Made by a program: the position numbers and the translations under genes
Source: Pseudomonas salomonii
GTDB lineage: Bacteria > Pseudomonadota > Gammaproteobacteria > Pseudomonadales > Pseudomonadaceae
DNA: 64,000 bases
Direction: 5' to 3'
NCBI RefSeq assembly: GCF_900107155.1
Contig: NZ_FNOX01000012.1
Span: 41,735 to 105,734 of the forward strand
Shown: positions 34,026 through 42,484 of the stretch, piece after piece
How positions within the stretch are numbered: the stretch's first letter is position 1
Layout: every line of letters begins with the position of its first letter
Notes under the pieces: generated by a model
The model's input: only the letters and a program-made list of their open reading frames with translations
Told to the model about the DNA's origin: nothing
The model's database searches: none

Positions 34026-34949
34026 ATGAAACGCCATTTCGAAGATTTGCAGCTGGGCAGCATCGAGCTGTTCTGCCTGGCTGCCGAAGCCGGCAGCTTT
34101 ACTGCAGCTGCGCAGGCCGCAGGCGTTACCCCGGCCGCCGTGAGCCGGAGTATTTCGCGCCTGGAAGAACGCCTGGGTTCGCGCTTGTTTGTGCGCACCA
34201 CCCGTAGCATTCGCCTCACCGACAGCGGCCGCACATTTTACGAGCAGTGCCGCCAGGCGCTGACGCAACTGGTGGAGGCCCAGCAACAGGTGATGGGCGC
34301 GCAGGCGGTGCCGTCCGGGCGTTTGCGCATCAGTGTGCCGACCACTTACGCACATCACCGCTTGCTGCCGCTGCTGCCCAGGTTCCGTGCGCAGTACCCG
34401 CAAGTCACTGTGGATATCCACATCAGCAACCGCAATATCGACTTCGTTGCCGAAGGTTATGACCTGGCCATTCGCGTGCGCGCCCAGCCGGATTCGTCGC
34501 TGATCGCGCGGCTGCTGGAAGATGCTGAGTTGGTGGTTATCGCTGCGCCTGCGTACTTGCAGCGCGTCGGCACGCCGCAGACGCTGGACGATCTGCCATT
34601 GCATGAGTGCATTCAGTTTGAACTGCCCAGCAATGGCCGGCGCATCCCCTGGCTGTTCCAGCTGCAAGGCCAGGAGCAGGAGTTTGCCGGAGAGGCCGGT
34701 TACAGCATTGCCCATGATGTGCTGGGCGGCGTAACCCTGGCCAAACACGGCGCGGGGTTGTTTCAGACCTACAAGTTTATCGTTGAGCGTGAATTGGCCG
34801 ACGGCAGCCTGGTTGAAGTGCTGAAGCCGTTTGGCGGGCGTTCACGGCCCTTCACCTTGCTGTATCCCCATGGGCGCTATGTGCCGCATCGGGTGCGGGC
34901 GTTTGTGGATTTTTTGCTGGCATGTCGGGACGAATGGGCGACGCGGTAA
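34026..34949 (+). CDS. LysR-family transcriptional regulator
   Basis: This 307-residue LysR protein of the CrgA/DmlR-like branch has HTH AGSFTAAAQAAGVTPAAVSRSISRLEERLG, followed by RTTRSIRLTDSGRTFYEQC. The effector domain has NIDFVAEGYDLAIRV, typical of that branch. Its 3' end overlaps the convergent TetR gene by 98 bases on the opposite strand. No divergent target gene is adjacent, so its regulon is unclear. Confidence 0.9.
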   Translation: MKRHFEDLQLGSIELFCLAAEAGSFTAAAQAAGVTPAAVSRSISRLEERLGSRLFVRTTRSIRLTDSGRTFYEQCRQALTQLVEAQQQVMGAQAVPSGRLRISVPTTYAHHRLLPLLPRFRAQYPQVTVDIHISNRNIDFVAEGYDLAIRVRAQPDSSLIARLLEDAELVVIAAPAYLQRVGTPQTLDDLPLHECIQFELPSNGRRIPWLFQLQGQEQEFAGEAGYSIAHDVLGGVTLAKHGAGLFQTYKFIVERELADGSLVEVLKPFGGRSRPFTLLYPHGRYVPHRVRAFVDFLLACRDEWATR

Positions 34950-35556
34950 CGGCCGTAATGTCCCATGTCAGCAGGAGTTGGCTGATCGCCGCGTCGATAT
35001 CCTTAAACCGCACGTTATCGCGCGCCAGGATCGAAACGCCCTGCAGGAAACTGTCAAATACCGTCGCCATCGACGCCGCTTGCGTGGTGCCTGGCAATTG
35101 CCCAAGACGTATGCCGCGCTCAACGCAGGCCACAATGCCCGCCCGGGTACGCACCCGCGATTGCGTCAGTGCGTCCGCGACCCGTGCATTCTCCGGGCTG
35201 GGTGCGCTCATCACGCCCAGCGCCACCATGCAGCCCTTGGGGTGCCCGTCTTCACACTGCATGCGCGCCGACTGGCGCAACGCGGTTTCGATCGCCGTGC
35301 GAGGTGGCAAAGCCTCGTCCCACAGGCATTCGGTGACCTGGGCATAGGTGGCCAGATAACGCTGCACGCACTCATCGAACAGCGCTTCTTTGGAGCCGAA
35401 TGCCGCGTAAAAACTTGGCGCGGAGATACCGCCACCCAAGCCGGCCTTGAGCTGGGCGAGGGAGGTGGCGTCATAACCATGCTGCCAGAACAGATGCATG
35501 GCCTGTTCAACGGCCTGGTCTCGGTCGAAATTACGCGGGCGGCCCATTTGTGCCAT
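34852..35556 (-). CDS. TetR-family transcriptional repressor
   Basis: This protein of about 234 residues has an N-terminal TetR HTH (RPRNFDRDQAVEQAMHLFWQ, then SLAQLKAGLGGGISAPSFYAAFGSKEALF) and a C-terminal ligand domain with CMVALGVMSAP, as in many AcrR/YxaF-like proteins. The ATG at 35556 has AGAGGA eight bases upstream. It is divergent from an MFS efflux gene, the usual layout for a local drug-pump repressor. The extra C-terminal 35 residues lie antisense to the LysR 3' end, which is uncommon. Repeated TAAGTCGT boxes are in the divergent region. Confidence 0.88.
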   Translation of the reverse strand: MAQMGRPRNFDRDQAVEQAMHLFWQHGYDATSLAQLKAGLGGGISAPSFYAAFGSKEALFDECVQRYLATYAQVTECLWDEALPPRTAIETALRQSARMQCEDGHPKGCMVALGVMSAPSPENARVADALTQSRVRTRAGIVACVERGIRLGQLPGTTQAASMATVFDSFLQGVSILARDNVRFKDIDAAISQLLLTWDITAVTASPIRPDMPAKNPQTPAPDAAHSAHGDTAR

Positions 35557-35600
35557 GTGGGGAATCCTCTGGGTAAGCGAGATAAATACTAGTCGATACA

Positions 35601-35662
35601 TAAGTCGTTGACAACGCACGGTGTGCGCACGCAACATTTATATCGATCAGTATCTAAGTCGT
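35601..35662. promoter_or_regulatory. Repeated TAAGTCGT boxes in the TetR/MFS promoter region
   Basis: TAAGTCGT occurs at 35601-35608 and 35655-35662 in direct orientation, each preceded by an ATAC/GTATC-type half. A TTGACA box begins at 35608, touching the first copy. Placement suits repressor operators overlapping the MFS promoter. Confidence 0.45.
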
Positions 35663-35677
35663 CCCAAGGAGTCTCCC

Positions 35678-36895
35678 GTGACACCCTCACTCAGCTTATC
35701 CGCGTCCTCCGACCGCCTGCCCATTGGCGCTTTGCTTGCCCTGGCCATGACCGGCTTTATCTGCATCGTTACCGAAACCTTGCCCGCCGGGCTGTTGCCG
35801 TTGATCAGCGATGGCCTGGCGATTTCGCCGTCGATGGCCGGGCAGATGGTCACGGCGTACGCGCTGGGTTCGGTGCTGGCGGTGATTCCCATGACCATTG
35901 CCACCCGTGGCTGGCGGCGGCGCAATGTGTTGCTGCTGACCATCGTCGGCTTTCTGCTGTTTAACTCCATCACCGCGTTGTCGTCCCATTACGGCATAAC
36001 CCTGGTGGCGCGGTTCTTTGCCGGCGTGGCGGCGGGGCTGGCCTGGAGCCTGCTGGCCGGTTATGCCCGGCGCATGGTTGCGCCGCACCAACAGGGCCGG
36101 GCGCTGGCACTGGCCATGGTGGGTACGCCGATTGCGTTGTCGCTGGGTGTGCCGCTGGGCACGTGGCTGGGTGGCCTGGTGGGCTGGCGTACCACCTTTG
36201 GTCTGATGTCGGCGCTGACGCTGCTGCTGGTCGTGTGGGTGCTGGCGAAAGTTCCGGACTATCCGCCGCAGCCTGCGCACCAGCGTCTGTCCCTGGGCCA
36301 AGTGCTGACCACGCCCGGCGTGCGGCCGGTGCTGGCGGTGGTGATCAGTTGGATGCTGGCACACAACATTCTGTACACCTACATTGCCCCGTTTGTGGCG
36401 CGTGCAGGCTTGGCTGAACGTGTGGATTTAGTCTTGCTGGTGTTCGGCATTGCCGCGCTGCTGGGGATCTGGTTGACGGCCAAACTGGTCGAACCGCTGT
36501 TGCGCAAGACCGTGCTGGCAAGCCTGGTGACGTTTGCAGCGGTAACCCTGGTGTTCGGCTTTGTCGGCAGCGTGCCGCAGGTGATCTACCTTGGCGTGGC
36601 CGTGTGGGGTCTGAGTTTTGGTGGCGCTGCGACACTGCTGCAAACCGCATTGGCCGATGCCGCCGGAGAGGGCGCCGATGTGGCGCTGTCGCTGAACGTG
36701 GTGGCGTGGAACAGCGCCATTGCGGCCAGCGGTGTAGTCGGTGGCGTGCTGCTGAAAACGTGGGGCGCCGCCTCCTTTCCATGGGCAATGGCGCTGTTGC
36801 TGCTGGTGGCGTTGGTGATTGCCTGCACGGCGCGTGCCCATGGCTTCAAACCGGGACGGCGGTCAGCCGATGGGCCAGCGGTGGCGGGGCACTAG
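35678..36895 (+). CDS. MFS efflux transporter (DHA1 family)
   Basis: This protein of about 405 residues has 12 predicted membrane segments. The beginning LAMTGFICIVTETLPAGLLPLIS is typical of the AraJ/YdhP/sugar-efflux-like DHA1 branch. Motif A-like GWRRRNVLL follows TM2, and motif C-like SLGVPLGTWLGGLVGWR is in TM5. It would extrude small molecules using the proton gradient. The GTG at 35678 has AAGGAG seven bases upstream. The divergent TetR gene is the likely repressor. Confidence 0.9.
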   Translation: MTPSLSLSASSDRLPIGALLALAMTGFICIVTETLPAGLLPLISDGLAISPSMAGQMVTAYALGSVLAVIPMTIATRGWRRRNVLLLTIVGFLLFNSITALSSHYGITLVARFFAGVAAGLAWSLLAGYARRMVAPHQQGRALALAMVGTPIALSLGVPLGTWLGGLVGWRTTFGLMSALTLLLVVWVLAKVPDYPPQPAHQRLSLGQVLTTPGVRPVLAVVISWMLAHNILYTYIAPFVARAGLAERVDLVLLVFGIAALLGIWLTAKLVEPLLRKTVLASLVTFAAVTLVFGFVGSVPQVIYLGVAVWGLSFGGAATLLQTALADAAGEGADVALSLNVVAWNSAIAASGVVGGVLLKTWGAASFPWAMALLLLVALVIACTARAHGFKPGRRSADGPAVAGH

Positions 36896-36917
36896 GCGCT
36901 AAGCGAGCTTCACGTTC

Positions 36918-37052
36918 ATGGTGCCGCCTGCCCGTTCGGCAAGTGGCTTCCCCGGCAGGCGCAGCATCCTGCGTGAAGCGCTGGCGTGCCTTAACGAGGT
37001 GGGGATCCTGGCGCGGGCGGCCTGGAATTCGATCCGTCAGGCGTCGCACTAA
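36918..37052 (+). CDS. Possible 44-residue ORF or gene remnant
   Basis: An ATG-started frame of 44 codons ends at TAA 37050-37052. The C-terminal part, REALACLNEVGILARAAW, has amphipathic, coding-like character. No ribosome-binding site precedes it and I recognise no family. It may be the remnant of a gene lost between the MFS and nuclease genes, or chance. Confidence 0.2.
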   Translation: MVPPARSASGFPGRRSILREALACLNEVGILARAAWNSIRQASH

Positions 37053-37055
37053 AGG

Positions 37056-37089
37056 TTAAAGTGAGGGTCCATTAGGCTCCTCACTTTAA
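37056..37089. terminator. 11-bp perfect inverted repeat just upstream of the nuclease gene
   Basis: ttaaagtgagg and cctcactttaa are exact complements with a 12-base loop and end ten bases before the nuclease ATG. A and T at the stem base suggest a weak bidirectional terminator. Because of its position, a role in controlling the nuclease is also possible. Confidence 0.5.
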
Positions 37090-37099
37090 GATATAAAAC

Positions 37100-37966
37100 A
37101 TGCACTTACGCATTATTGCAGTTGGCCTGTCGGCGTTTGTTCTGCTCTCGCCCGGCGCACAGGCCCGCAGCCTGCTGGACCTGATCAAACCACCCGCCCA
37201 TGAACACACTTCGCGCTCAAGCTCCATCAGCCAAAGCGCGGCCCTCGGTCTCTATTCCAGTCAAGAAAAACAGCTCTCCTTCGACGGCTGCGCGGACCTG
37301 TTTCCCGGCGCCAAGCCGATCAACACGGCCACTGTACCCGCCTCGATGAAACCCATGGCGCTGTGTTCGGATCACTTTGCGGTGCTCTACTCGCAAACCA
37401 GCAAGACGCCTTTGGTGGTGGTTGAGCGTTTGAATGCCGCACAGCTGAAAGACGCCAAGGGTGAAGCGCGCACCAACCAGTTTTATCCCGACCCGCGCAT
37501 TCCCAAAGGCGCGCGCGCGGAATTGAGCGACTATCGCAGCCAGCACCCGGCGGTGGACCGCGGCCATCAATCCCCGGCCGCCGATGCGCCAAGCGCAAAT
37601 GCCATGGCGCAGTCCTTCGCCTTGTCGAACATGGTGCCGCAAGACCCCACCAACAACCGCAAGATTTGGAGCAAGGTCGAGGCCGACGTGCGCAAGTTCG
37701 CCGTGCGCGCCGGCGGCAATGTGTTTGTGTTCACCGGCCCGTTGTTTGATGCCGGCTACAGCACCGTCGGCGACAACAAGGTGTGGGTGCCCACGCGCCT
37801 GTTCAAGCTGGTGTACGACGCCTCGTCCCAACGCGCCTGGGCCTATGTGCTGCCCAACGCCGAAACCCGTATCCAGAAGCCGATGGACTACGATACGTTC
37901 GTGAAAAGCACCGGGCTCAAGTTGCTCGGCAACTTACCGGTTACGGGGTCAGTGGGTCGGACATAA
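37100..37966 (+). CDS. Secreted DNA/RNA non-specific endonuclease (NucA/NUC1 family)
   Basis: This 288-residue protein has a Sec signal peptide (about 1-22, ending GAQA-RS). The beta-beta-alpha-metal nuclease motif DRGHQSPAAD has catalytic His156, and the Mg-binding asparagine lies in SNMVPQDPTNNRKIW. It degrades DNA and RNA in the periplasm or outside the cell, probably for nutrient (phosphate) use or defence. No immunity protein is visible nearby. A clear ribosome-binding site is not seen, and a perfect inverted repeat lies directly upstream. It is convergent with the aminotransferase operon at 38 kb. Confidence 0.9.
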   Translation: MHLRIIAVGLSAFVLLSPGAQARSLLDLIKPPAHEHTSRSSSISQSAALGLYSSQEKQLSFDGCADLFPGAKPINTATVPASMKPMALCSDHFAVLYSQTSKTPLVVVERLNAAQLKDAKGEARTNQFYPDPRIPKGARAELSDYRSQHPAVDRGHQSPAADAPSANAMAQSFALSNMVPQDPTNNRKIWSKVEADVRKFAVRAGGNVFVFTGPLFDAGYSTVGDNKVWVPTRLFKLVYDASSQRAWAYVLPNAETRIQKPMDYDTFVKSTGLKLLGNLPVTGSVGRT

Positions 37967-38034
37967 CCACTTTTCTGGATGGGCCCGCTGTACTGGCGCC
38001 CACGGGGTGTCGGCACAGCGGGCGTCTCACGGCT

Positions 38035-39054
38035 TTAGACTTTTTCGATCCAGCCTGCCGGCGCTTCAACGTCGCCGTTCTGGATGCCGGTCAGCTCATT
38101 GAACAGACGTTGGGTCAGCGGGCCGGCCTCATGTTCGCTGTGGAATACATGCAGGTGATCGTTGTAGCGGATACCGCCGATCGGTGTGATCACCGCTGCG
38201 GTGCCGCACGCACCGGCTTCCTTGTAAGCCGCGAGGTTGTCGATATACACGTCTTCTTCCACCGCCTTGAGCCCCAGACGGCTTTGCGCAAGCTCGATCA
38301 GCGAGGCGCGGGTGATGCCAGGCAATACTGAAGGTGAACGCGGCGTCACAAAGGTGTTGTCATGGGTGATGGCAAAGAAATTGGCCGAGCCGACTTCTTC
38401 GATTTTTTTATGGGTCAGCGGGTCGAGGTAAATGCAGTCGGCAAAACCCGCCTGCCGTGCCTCGGTACCGGGTAGCAGGCTGGCCGCGTAGTTCCCGCCG
38501 ACCTTGGCAGCGCCCGTGCCATTGGGGGCGGCGCGGTCATAGTCCGAAATGATGAAGTTGCTCGGTTGCAACACGCCTTTGAACAACGCGCCGACCGGGA
38601 TGCAAAACACGCAGAAGATAAACTCCGGCGCGGTACGCACACCGATGTTATCGCCCACACCGATCACGAAAGGTCGCAGATACAGCGAACTGCCTGTTCC
38701 GTAGGGCGGCAGGAAGCGTTCGTTGGCCTTGATCACCTGCTTGCAGGCATCGATGAATTGCGCGGTCGAGACGGGCGGCATCAGCAGCCGTGAGCAACTG
38801 CGCTGCATACGGGCAGCATTCTGATCGGGGCGAAACAGGTTGATCGAACCATCCTTGCAACGGTAGGCCTTCATCCCCTCAAAACACTGCTGGCCATAAT
38901 GCAGCGCGGTTGAGCCTTCGCTGATATGCAGTTGGTTATCTTCGGTCAGCGCACCTTCCTGCCACTGACCGTCACGCCAGTGTGCAATGTAACGAAGGTC
39001 GGTTTTCCTGTAGCTGAAGCCCAGGTTATTCCAATCCAGTTGCGGATGTTCCAT
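38035..39054 (-). CDS. Branched-chain-type aminotransferase (class IV PLP enzyme)
   Basis: This 339-residue fold-type IV aminotransferase is of the IlvE type II (BCAT) size. The PLP lysine is in GAAKVGGNYAAS. EEVGSANFFAI, PRSPSVLPGITRASLIELAQ and GACGTAAVITPIG are the conserved cofactor segments. Alone it would be annotated ilvE. Here it is the last gene of a five-gene operon with a BacA-like prephenate decarboxylase and an ATP-grasp ligase, 33 bases behind the ligase. It may therefore transaminate a dihydro-aromatic 2-oxo acid, the role BacF plays in bacilysin synthesis. Both readings remain open. Confidence 0.9.
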   Translation of the reverse strand: MEHPQLDWNNLGFSYRKTDLRYIAHWRDGQWQEGALTEDNQLHISEGSTALHYGQQCFEGMKAYRCKDGSINLFRPDQNAARMQRSCSRLLMPPVSTAQFIDACKQVIKANERFLPPYGTGSSLYLRPFVIGVGDNIGVRTAPEFIFCVFCIPVGALFKGVLQPSNFIISDYDRAAPNGTGAAKVGGNYAASLLPGTEARQAGFADCIYLDPLTHKKIEEVGSANFFAITHDNTFVTPRSPSVLPGITRASLIELAQSRLGLKAVEEDVYIDNLAAYKEAGACGTAAVITPIGGIRYNDHLHVFHSEHEAGPLTQRLFNELTGIQNGDVEAPAGWIEKV

Positions 39055-39087
39055 ATCACGACTCCCGAACCCGGCTACGGGTGGTAT

Positions 39088-40338
39088 TTATTGGTTCCAG
39101 TTGATGCTCAATGACGCATCAAGCCATTGGTGGTACGCGTTCGCCGCCTCATCCGAGGCATGTACCGAGAAGATGAACCCTGGGTAGCCGCCAAACGCGG
39201 GAGGGGGTGGTGAAAGGTGTCCGGCCTCGAAAAAGGTGACGATCCGTGCGGTTTCTGGGTGTTGCTCGACCTTTTCCAGCCCGCTGAAACCGTTGAAACG
39301 GCCATCGCCGCGCAGAGGAATGATGTAGTTTGCAGCCACTCTGGCGGCCGGCAGTACATCGGGCAGTGCCGGGGTCGGCAGACCCAGGGCAGCCTTCATG
39401 CACAGTGCGGCGAACGACACGCCGGTGCTCTGTTCCACCACAAAGTGCGAGACCCCCGAGCCCCCTATGCGTGCGCCGATTTCAATCACGTAGGCTTGCT
39501 GCTTGGCATCCAGGCGCAGCTCCACATGGGCGGCGCCCATGGTAATGCCCAACGCCTTGACCCCGGCGCGCGCGGTTTCGCACAGCGCCATGATCAAGGG
39601 GTCGTCGATATCTCGACGCTGGCGGTAGATCGTTTCTTCAAACCAGGGCCCTTCGGGTTGGCCCTTGTCGCCCACGGCCAGGACATGCACCCCTTCGATG
39701 TCGACAAAGCACTCCACCACGAATTCTTTACCCGGCAAATACTGTTCAACAACCAGGCCTGCGGCTTTGTCCTGGTCATAGAAACGTGCCAGGTCCTTGC
39801 TCTGTACCTCCCAAACAGCGTTGACCAGGCCGGGAAGCTCTTCGGCCGTTTTGGCCAGCATCACACCGGTGCTCGACCAGCCGGAGAGCGGCTTGATCAC
39901 CAGGGGCAAGCCCAGGGCGCGGGTTTGGGAGAGGTCGTGGGGGTTATCAATGTAGCAAAAGCCCGGCGACCTCAAGCCTGCCTCGGCAAAGGCCTGGCGC
40001 ATCAGGTACTTGTTGCGGGCCAGCGCCGCCACATGGGGATCGATGCCAGGTGTACCGATTTTTTGCGCCGCCAGCGCCGTCCAGATGATCGCTTCTTCGC
40101 GAACCGTCATGACCCCGCCAATCCCTCTCTCTTGCGCGCCGGCCGCGAACGCTTCCAGCGCCACCTGAGGCTCGTCGAACACCGGCAGCTGCCAGGTCGA
40201 CGTAACCGCCGGCAAGTGCGCGGGGGCGCTTTCGGTCGTGTCGTAAATCAGTACCAGCTCAATACCTGCCGCTTCTGCGGCCTCAAATACAAAGGACAAC
40301 TTGGCACTGCGGTGGCAAACCAACGCGAGCTTTTTCAT
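39088..40338 (-). CDS. ATP-grasp L-amino acid ligase-like enzyme (BacD analogue)
   Basis: This 416-residue protein has a pre-ATP-grasp part (about 1-105) and an ATP-grasp domain. It shows RNKYLMRQAFAEAGL, the ATP lysine in VIKPLSGWSSTGV, the hinge VEQYLPGKEFVVECF and the Mg/ATP segment VELRLDAKQQAYVIEIGARIGG. It resembles dipeptide-forming ligases such as BacD and the carbamoyl-phosphate-synthetase-like family. It should couple an amino acid to another amino acid or carboxylate at the cost of ATP. It overlaps the exporter stop by 4 bases (ATGA). Confidence 0.88.
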   Translation of the reverse strand: MKKLALVCHRSAKLSFVFEAAEAAGIELVLIYDTTESAPAHLPAVTSTWQLPVFDEPQVALEAFAAGAQERGIGGVMTVREEAIIWTALAAQKIGTPGIDPHVAALARNKYLMRQAFAEAGLRSPGFCYIDNPHDLSQTRALGLPLVIKPLSGWSSTGVMLAKTAEELPGLVNAVWEVQSKDLARFYDQDKAAGLVVEQYLPGKEFVVECFVDIEGVHVLAVGDKGQPEGPWFEETIYRQRRDIDDPLIMALCETARAGVKALGITMGAAHVELRLDAKQQAYVIEIGARIGGSGVSHFVVEQSTGVSFAALCMKAALGLPTPALPDVLPAARVAANYIIPLRGDGRFNGFSGLEKVEQHPETARIVTFFEAGHLSPPPPAFGGYPGFIFSVHASDEAANAYHQWLDASLSINWNQ

Positions 40339-41282
40339 TGTATTTCCTCACTAACCGGTGGGTTTGGGGCGCGACGCTTGAACGTCCAGCCCGAGGCGCC
40401 TGATGCATCCATGAATAACAGGGTGATCCCCACCATGACCGCAATCATCGCGACGATTTTTACTGCACCCAAGGTCGTGCCGGAGCCGATCAACCACTCA
40501 CCGGTGACCACGGCGAACGGCGCCAGCAAGCCAATCGCATTGGCATACAGCACGCCGCCCTCGGCCAAAACCTTCTGGTACAACACATACACCGGCGCCG
40601 AGCAGGCAGCGCCCAAAATCAGCACTTTGAGCGCGTCCTCAAGGTTCAGGAGCAACAAGGGCGCGGGGTCGAGAACGAACAGCGGCACAAAGCACGCCGC
40701 GGCGATCAGCGTGACCCAGGCCAGCGAGTTGATCAGTGGCAGATCCTTGAGGTAACGCTTGGACAGCAGGCCATAAACGGCGTAGGAAAGCGCCGCGACC
40801 AAGGCCAGCGCAATGCCTGAGGCGCTGACTGCGCCAACGTCGCCGGTGTGGGTATTGAACGCCAGCGCCGCGACACTGACGATCACCACACCCGCCAGCT
40901 TGAGCCAGGAAAACCCCAGGCTGCGGGTCAGCAGACCCAGCAGGTAGGTAATGCCCGGAATCGTCGCCAGGACCATGGTCAGGTCGCTGGCTTTCAGCGT
41001 TTTCAAGGCGCCGAAGCTGCAGACAAAGTAGAGCGAGAACCCCAGGATCGACAGGATGAAAAAACCCGGCATCCTGGCGAGCAGGGGCTTGGAAGCCTGC
41101 GGCGGCCGTGTGCTGAACGCCACGATCAGCCATAAGGCGGCCGTTGTGGCCCACAGCCTGAGCCCAACGGCATGCATCACCGCAAGGCTACCGAGCAGGC
41201 TTTTCGACAGCAGCCAACTGATCGAGAACAACGCGAGAATGGCCACGGTGAACAGCAGCAGGCGGACCTTCAATGCATTCAT
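40335..41282 (-). CDS. EamA-family transporter (DMT superfamily), probable product exporter
   Basis: This protein of about 315 residues has ten predicted membrane helices in two EamA repeats. The helices are short and Ala/Leu-rich, with few charges. DMT exporters of this kind release amino acids, metabolites or drugs. It starts at ATG 41282, overlapping the preceding stop as ATGA, and ends in another ATGA overlap, so it is translationally coupled on both sides. It sits between the biosynthetic genes as BacE does in the bacilysin operon, although BacE is an MFS protein. Confidence 0.88.
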   Translation of the reverse strand: MNALKVRLLLFTVAILALFSISWLLSKSLLGSLAVMHAVGLRLWATTAALWLIVAFSTRPPQASKPLLARMPGFFILSILGFSLYFVCSFGALKTLKASDLTMVLATIPGITYLLGLLTRSLGFSWLKLAGVVIVSVAALAFNTHTGDVGAVSASGIALALVAALSYAVYGLLSKRYLKDLPLINSLAWVTLIAAACFVPLFVLDPAPLLLLNLEDALKVLILGAACSAPVYVLYQKVLAEGGVLYANAIGLLAPFAVVTGEWLIGSGTTLGAVKIVAMIAVMVGITLLFMDASGASGWTFKRRAPNPPVSEEIQ

Positions 41283-42484
41283 TGGGGGCACTCGGCCAGC
41301 ACGCGGCGTGCGTAGTGCGTGGCCGGGAAATTGAAGCGTGCCAGTGGGGTTTGCGGTGCGCCCAGATGCTGCTGCACATAAGCTTTGGCACCCGCCAGAT
41401 AGGCCTCGTCGTCGAGTGCTTCGAGGGCCTCGATATCGGCGATCATCGACACCAGCTTTTGGCCAAGACGTTCGCTGTCGAAGGTGAGGTGACCGTGCTC
41501 GGTTTCGATCAATGCCTTGGCATTGATCAGCATCTCGAACAGCAAAATCCCGGTGCCGGCATCGAACGTCATGTGCTGGTCCGAGCCTTTGGGGTAGCGG
41601 AACATGCGTTCGAGCAGGATGAACTCGGCGATTTCACGCCAAAAGTCCGGACGGTGTTCCAGCACCAGGCGCACCGTAATCAGGTCACACTTGGTTTCTT
41701 CCAGCAGGCCGGTAAACCAATTCAGCTTTATGTAGAGGTTTTTGTCCAACGGGCGTGGCCCGGTGTGGTGCGCATAGTCGTGGTAATAACCCCACAGGCA
41801 ACGCGCGTCGTACATGTCTGACTCAGACATCTGGCGGCTGCTCAGTTGGCCGAACAGGAACGGGCTCTGGCGCCCGAACAAGCGGTCTGCCTCGACGAGT
41901 GTCTGCTCGTTGTAGATACGCAGAAACTTGCTGAAGAAGAACAACGCGAAGGTCTGTTTATCGACCTTGGCTGCCGTCGCCACGGACTCTGGAAACAGCA
42001 CAATGCAATTGCCTTGCAGGAACCCCTTCGAGGCCGCTCCCAGCTTGATGCATTGAAACGGTGCCACGTAGTGCTCGGTGTACTGCGCGGCCTTTGCCAG
42101 GTAAGGGGTTTCACTGCGGTAGCCGGTGACCAGCTCCAGCCGAAAGCCTTCGGGGTCTGGGCCGTTGGTCGCGCGCATGGGGGCCAGAAGAAACAAGGCG
42201 TCGCCGGGTGCAGGGGTGTTGAAACTGGCGAGTGTCTTATCGAACAAAGGCCGTTGATCCAGGCCATTCTTCAGCCAGTTGCCCAGGTCTTCCAGCGTCG
42301 CCGTCAGCAGCGGCGCAGACAGCCCGTCGATCATTGCGGCGTGCCGGTCAAGCTCGGCGATCAAGCGGTTGATGCGGGCCTGGTCGGCCAGGTCCGGGGC
42401 CTTGATGCTGCCATCCAGTTCCTGGCGGGCACGCACTTCATTGACGATATTGACCAGGGTCGACAGCGGTTCAGGCTTTTGCAT
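41279..42484 (-). CDS. DUF6421-like protein, putative metal-dependent enzyme
   Basis: This 401-residue soluble protein is mostly helical. It carries a striking histidine-rich segment, WGYYHDYAHHTGPRPLDKN (about residue 230), and acidic residues near FILLERMF and TGILLFEMLINAKALIETEHGH that could complete a metal site. I associate it with DUF6421, whose function is not known, on pattern memory only. It starts inside the end of the BacA-like gene (14-base overlap). It takes the place that BacB/BacC hold in bacilysin synthesis, so a step on the dihydro-aromatic intermediate is a fair inference. Confidence 0.75.
   Translation of the reverse strand: MQKPEPLSTLVNIVNEVRARQELDGSIKAPDLADQARINRLIAELDRHAAMIDGLSAPLLTATLEDLGNWLKNGLDQRPLFDKTLASFNTPAPGDALFLLAPMRATNGPDPEGFRLELVTGYRSETPYLAKAAQYTEHYVAPFQCIKLGAASKGFLQGNCIVLFPESVATAAKVDKQTFALFFFSKFLRIYNEQTLVEADRLFGRQSPFLFGQLSSRQMSESDMYDARCLWGYYHDYAHHTGPRPLDKNLYIKLNWFTGLLEETKCDLITVRLVLEHRPDFWREIAEFILLERMFRYPKGSDQHMTFDAGTGILLFEMLINAKALIETEHGHLTFDSERLGQKLVSMIADIEALEALDDEAYLAGAKAYVQQHLGAPQTPLARFNFPATHYARRVLAECPQ

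Noticed and set aside
39217..40755. 512-codon plus-strand open frame opposite the ATP-grasp and EamA genes
   Set aside because: The minus-strand genes have clear family motifs and coupled starts and stops, whereas this frame has none.
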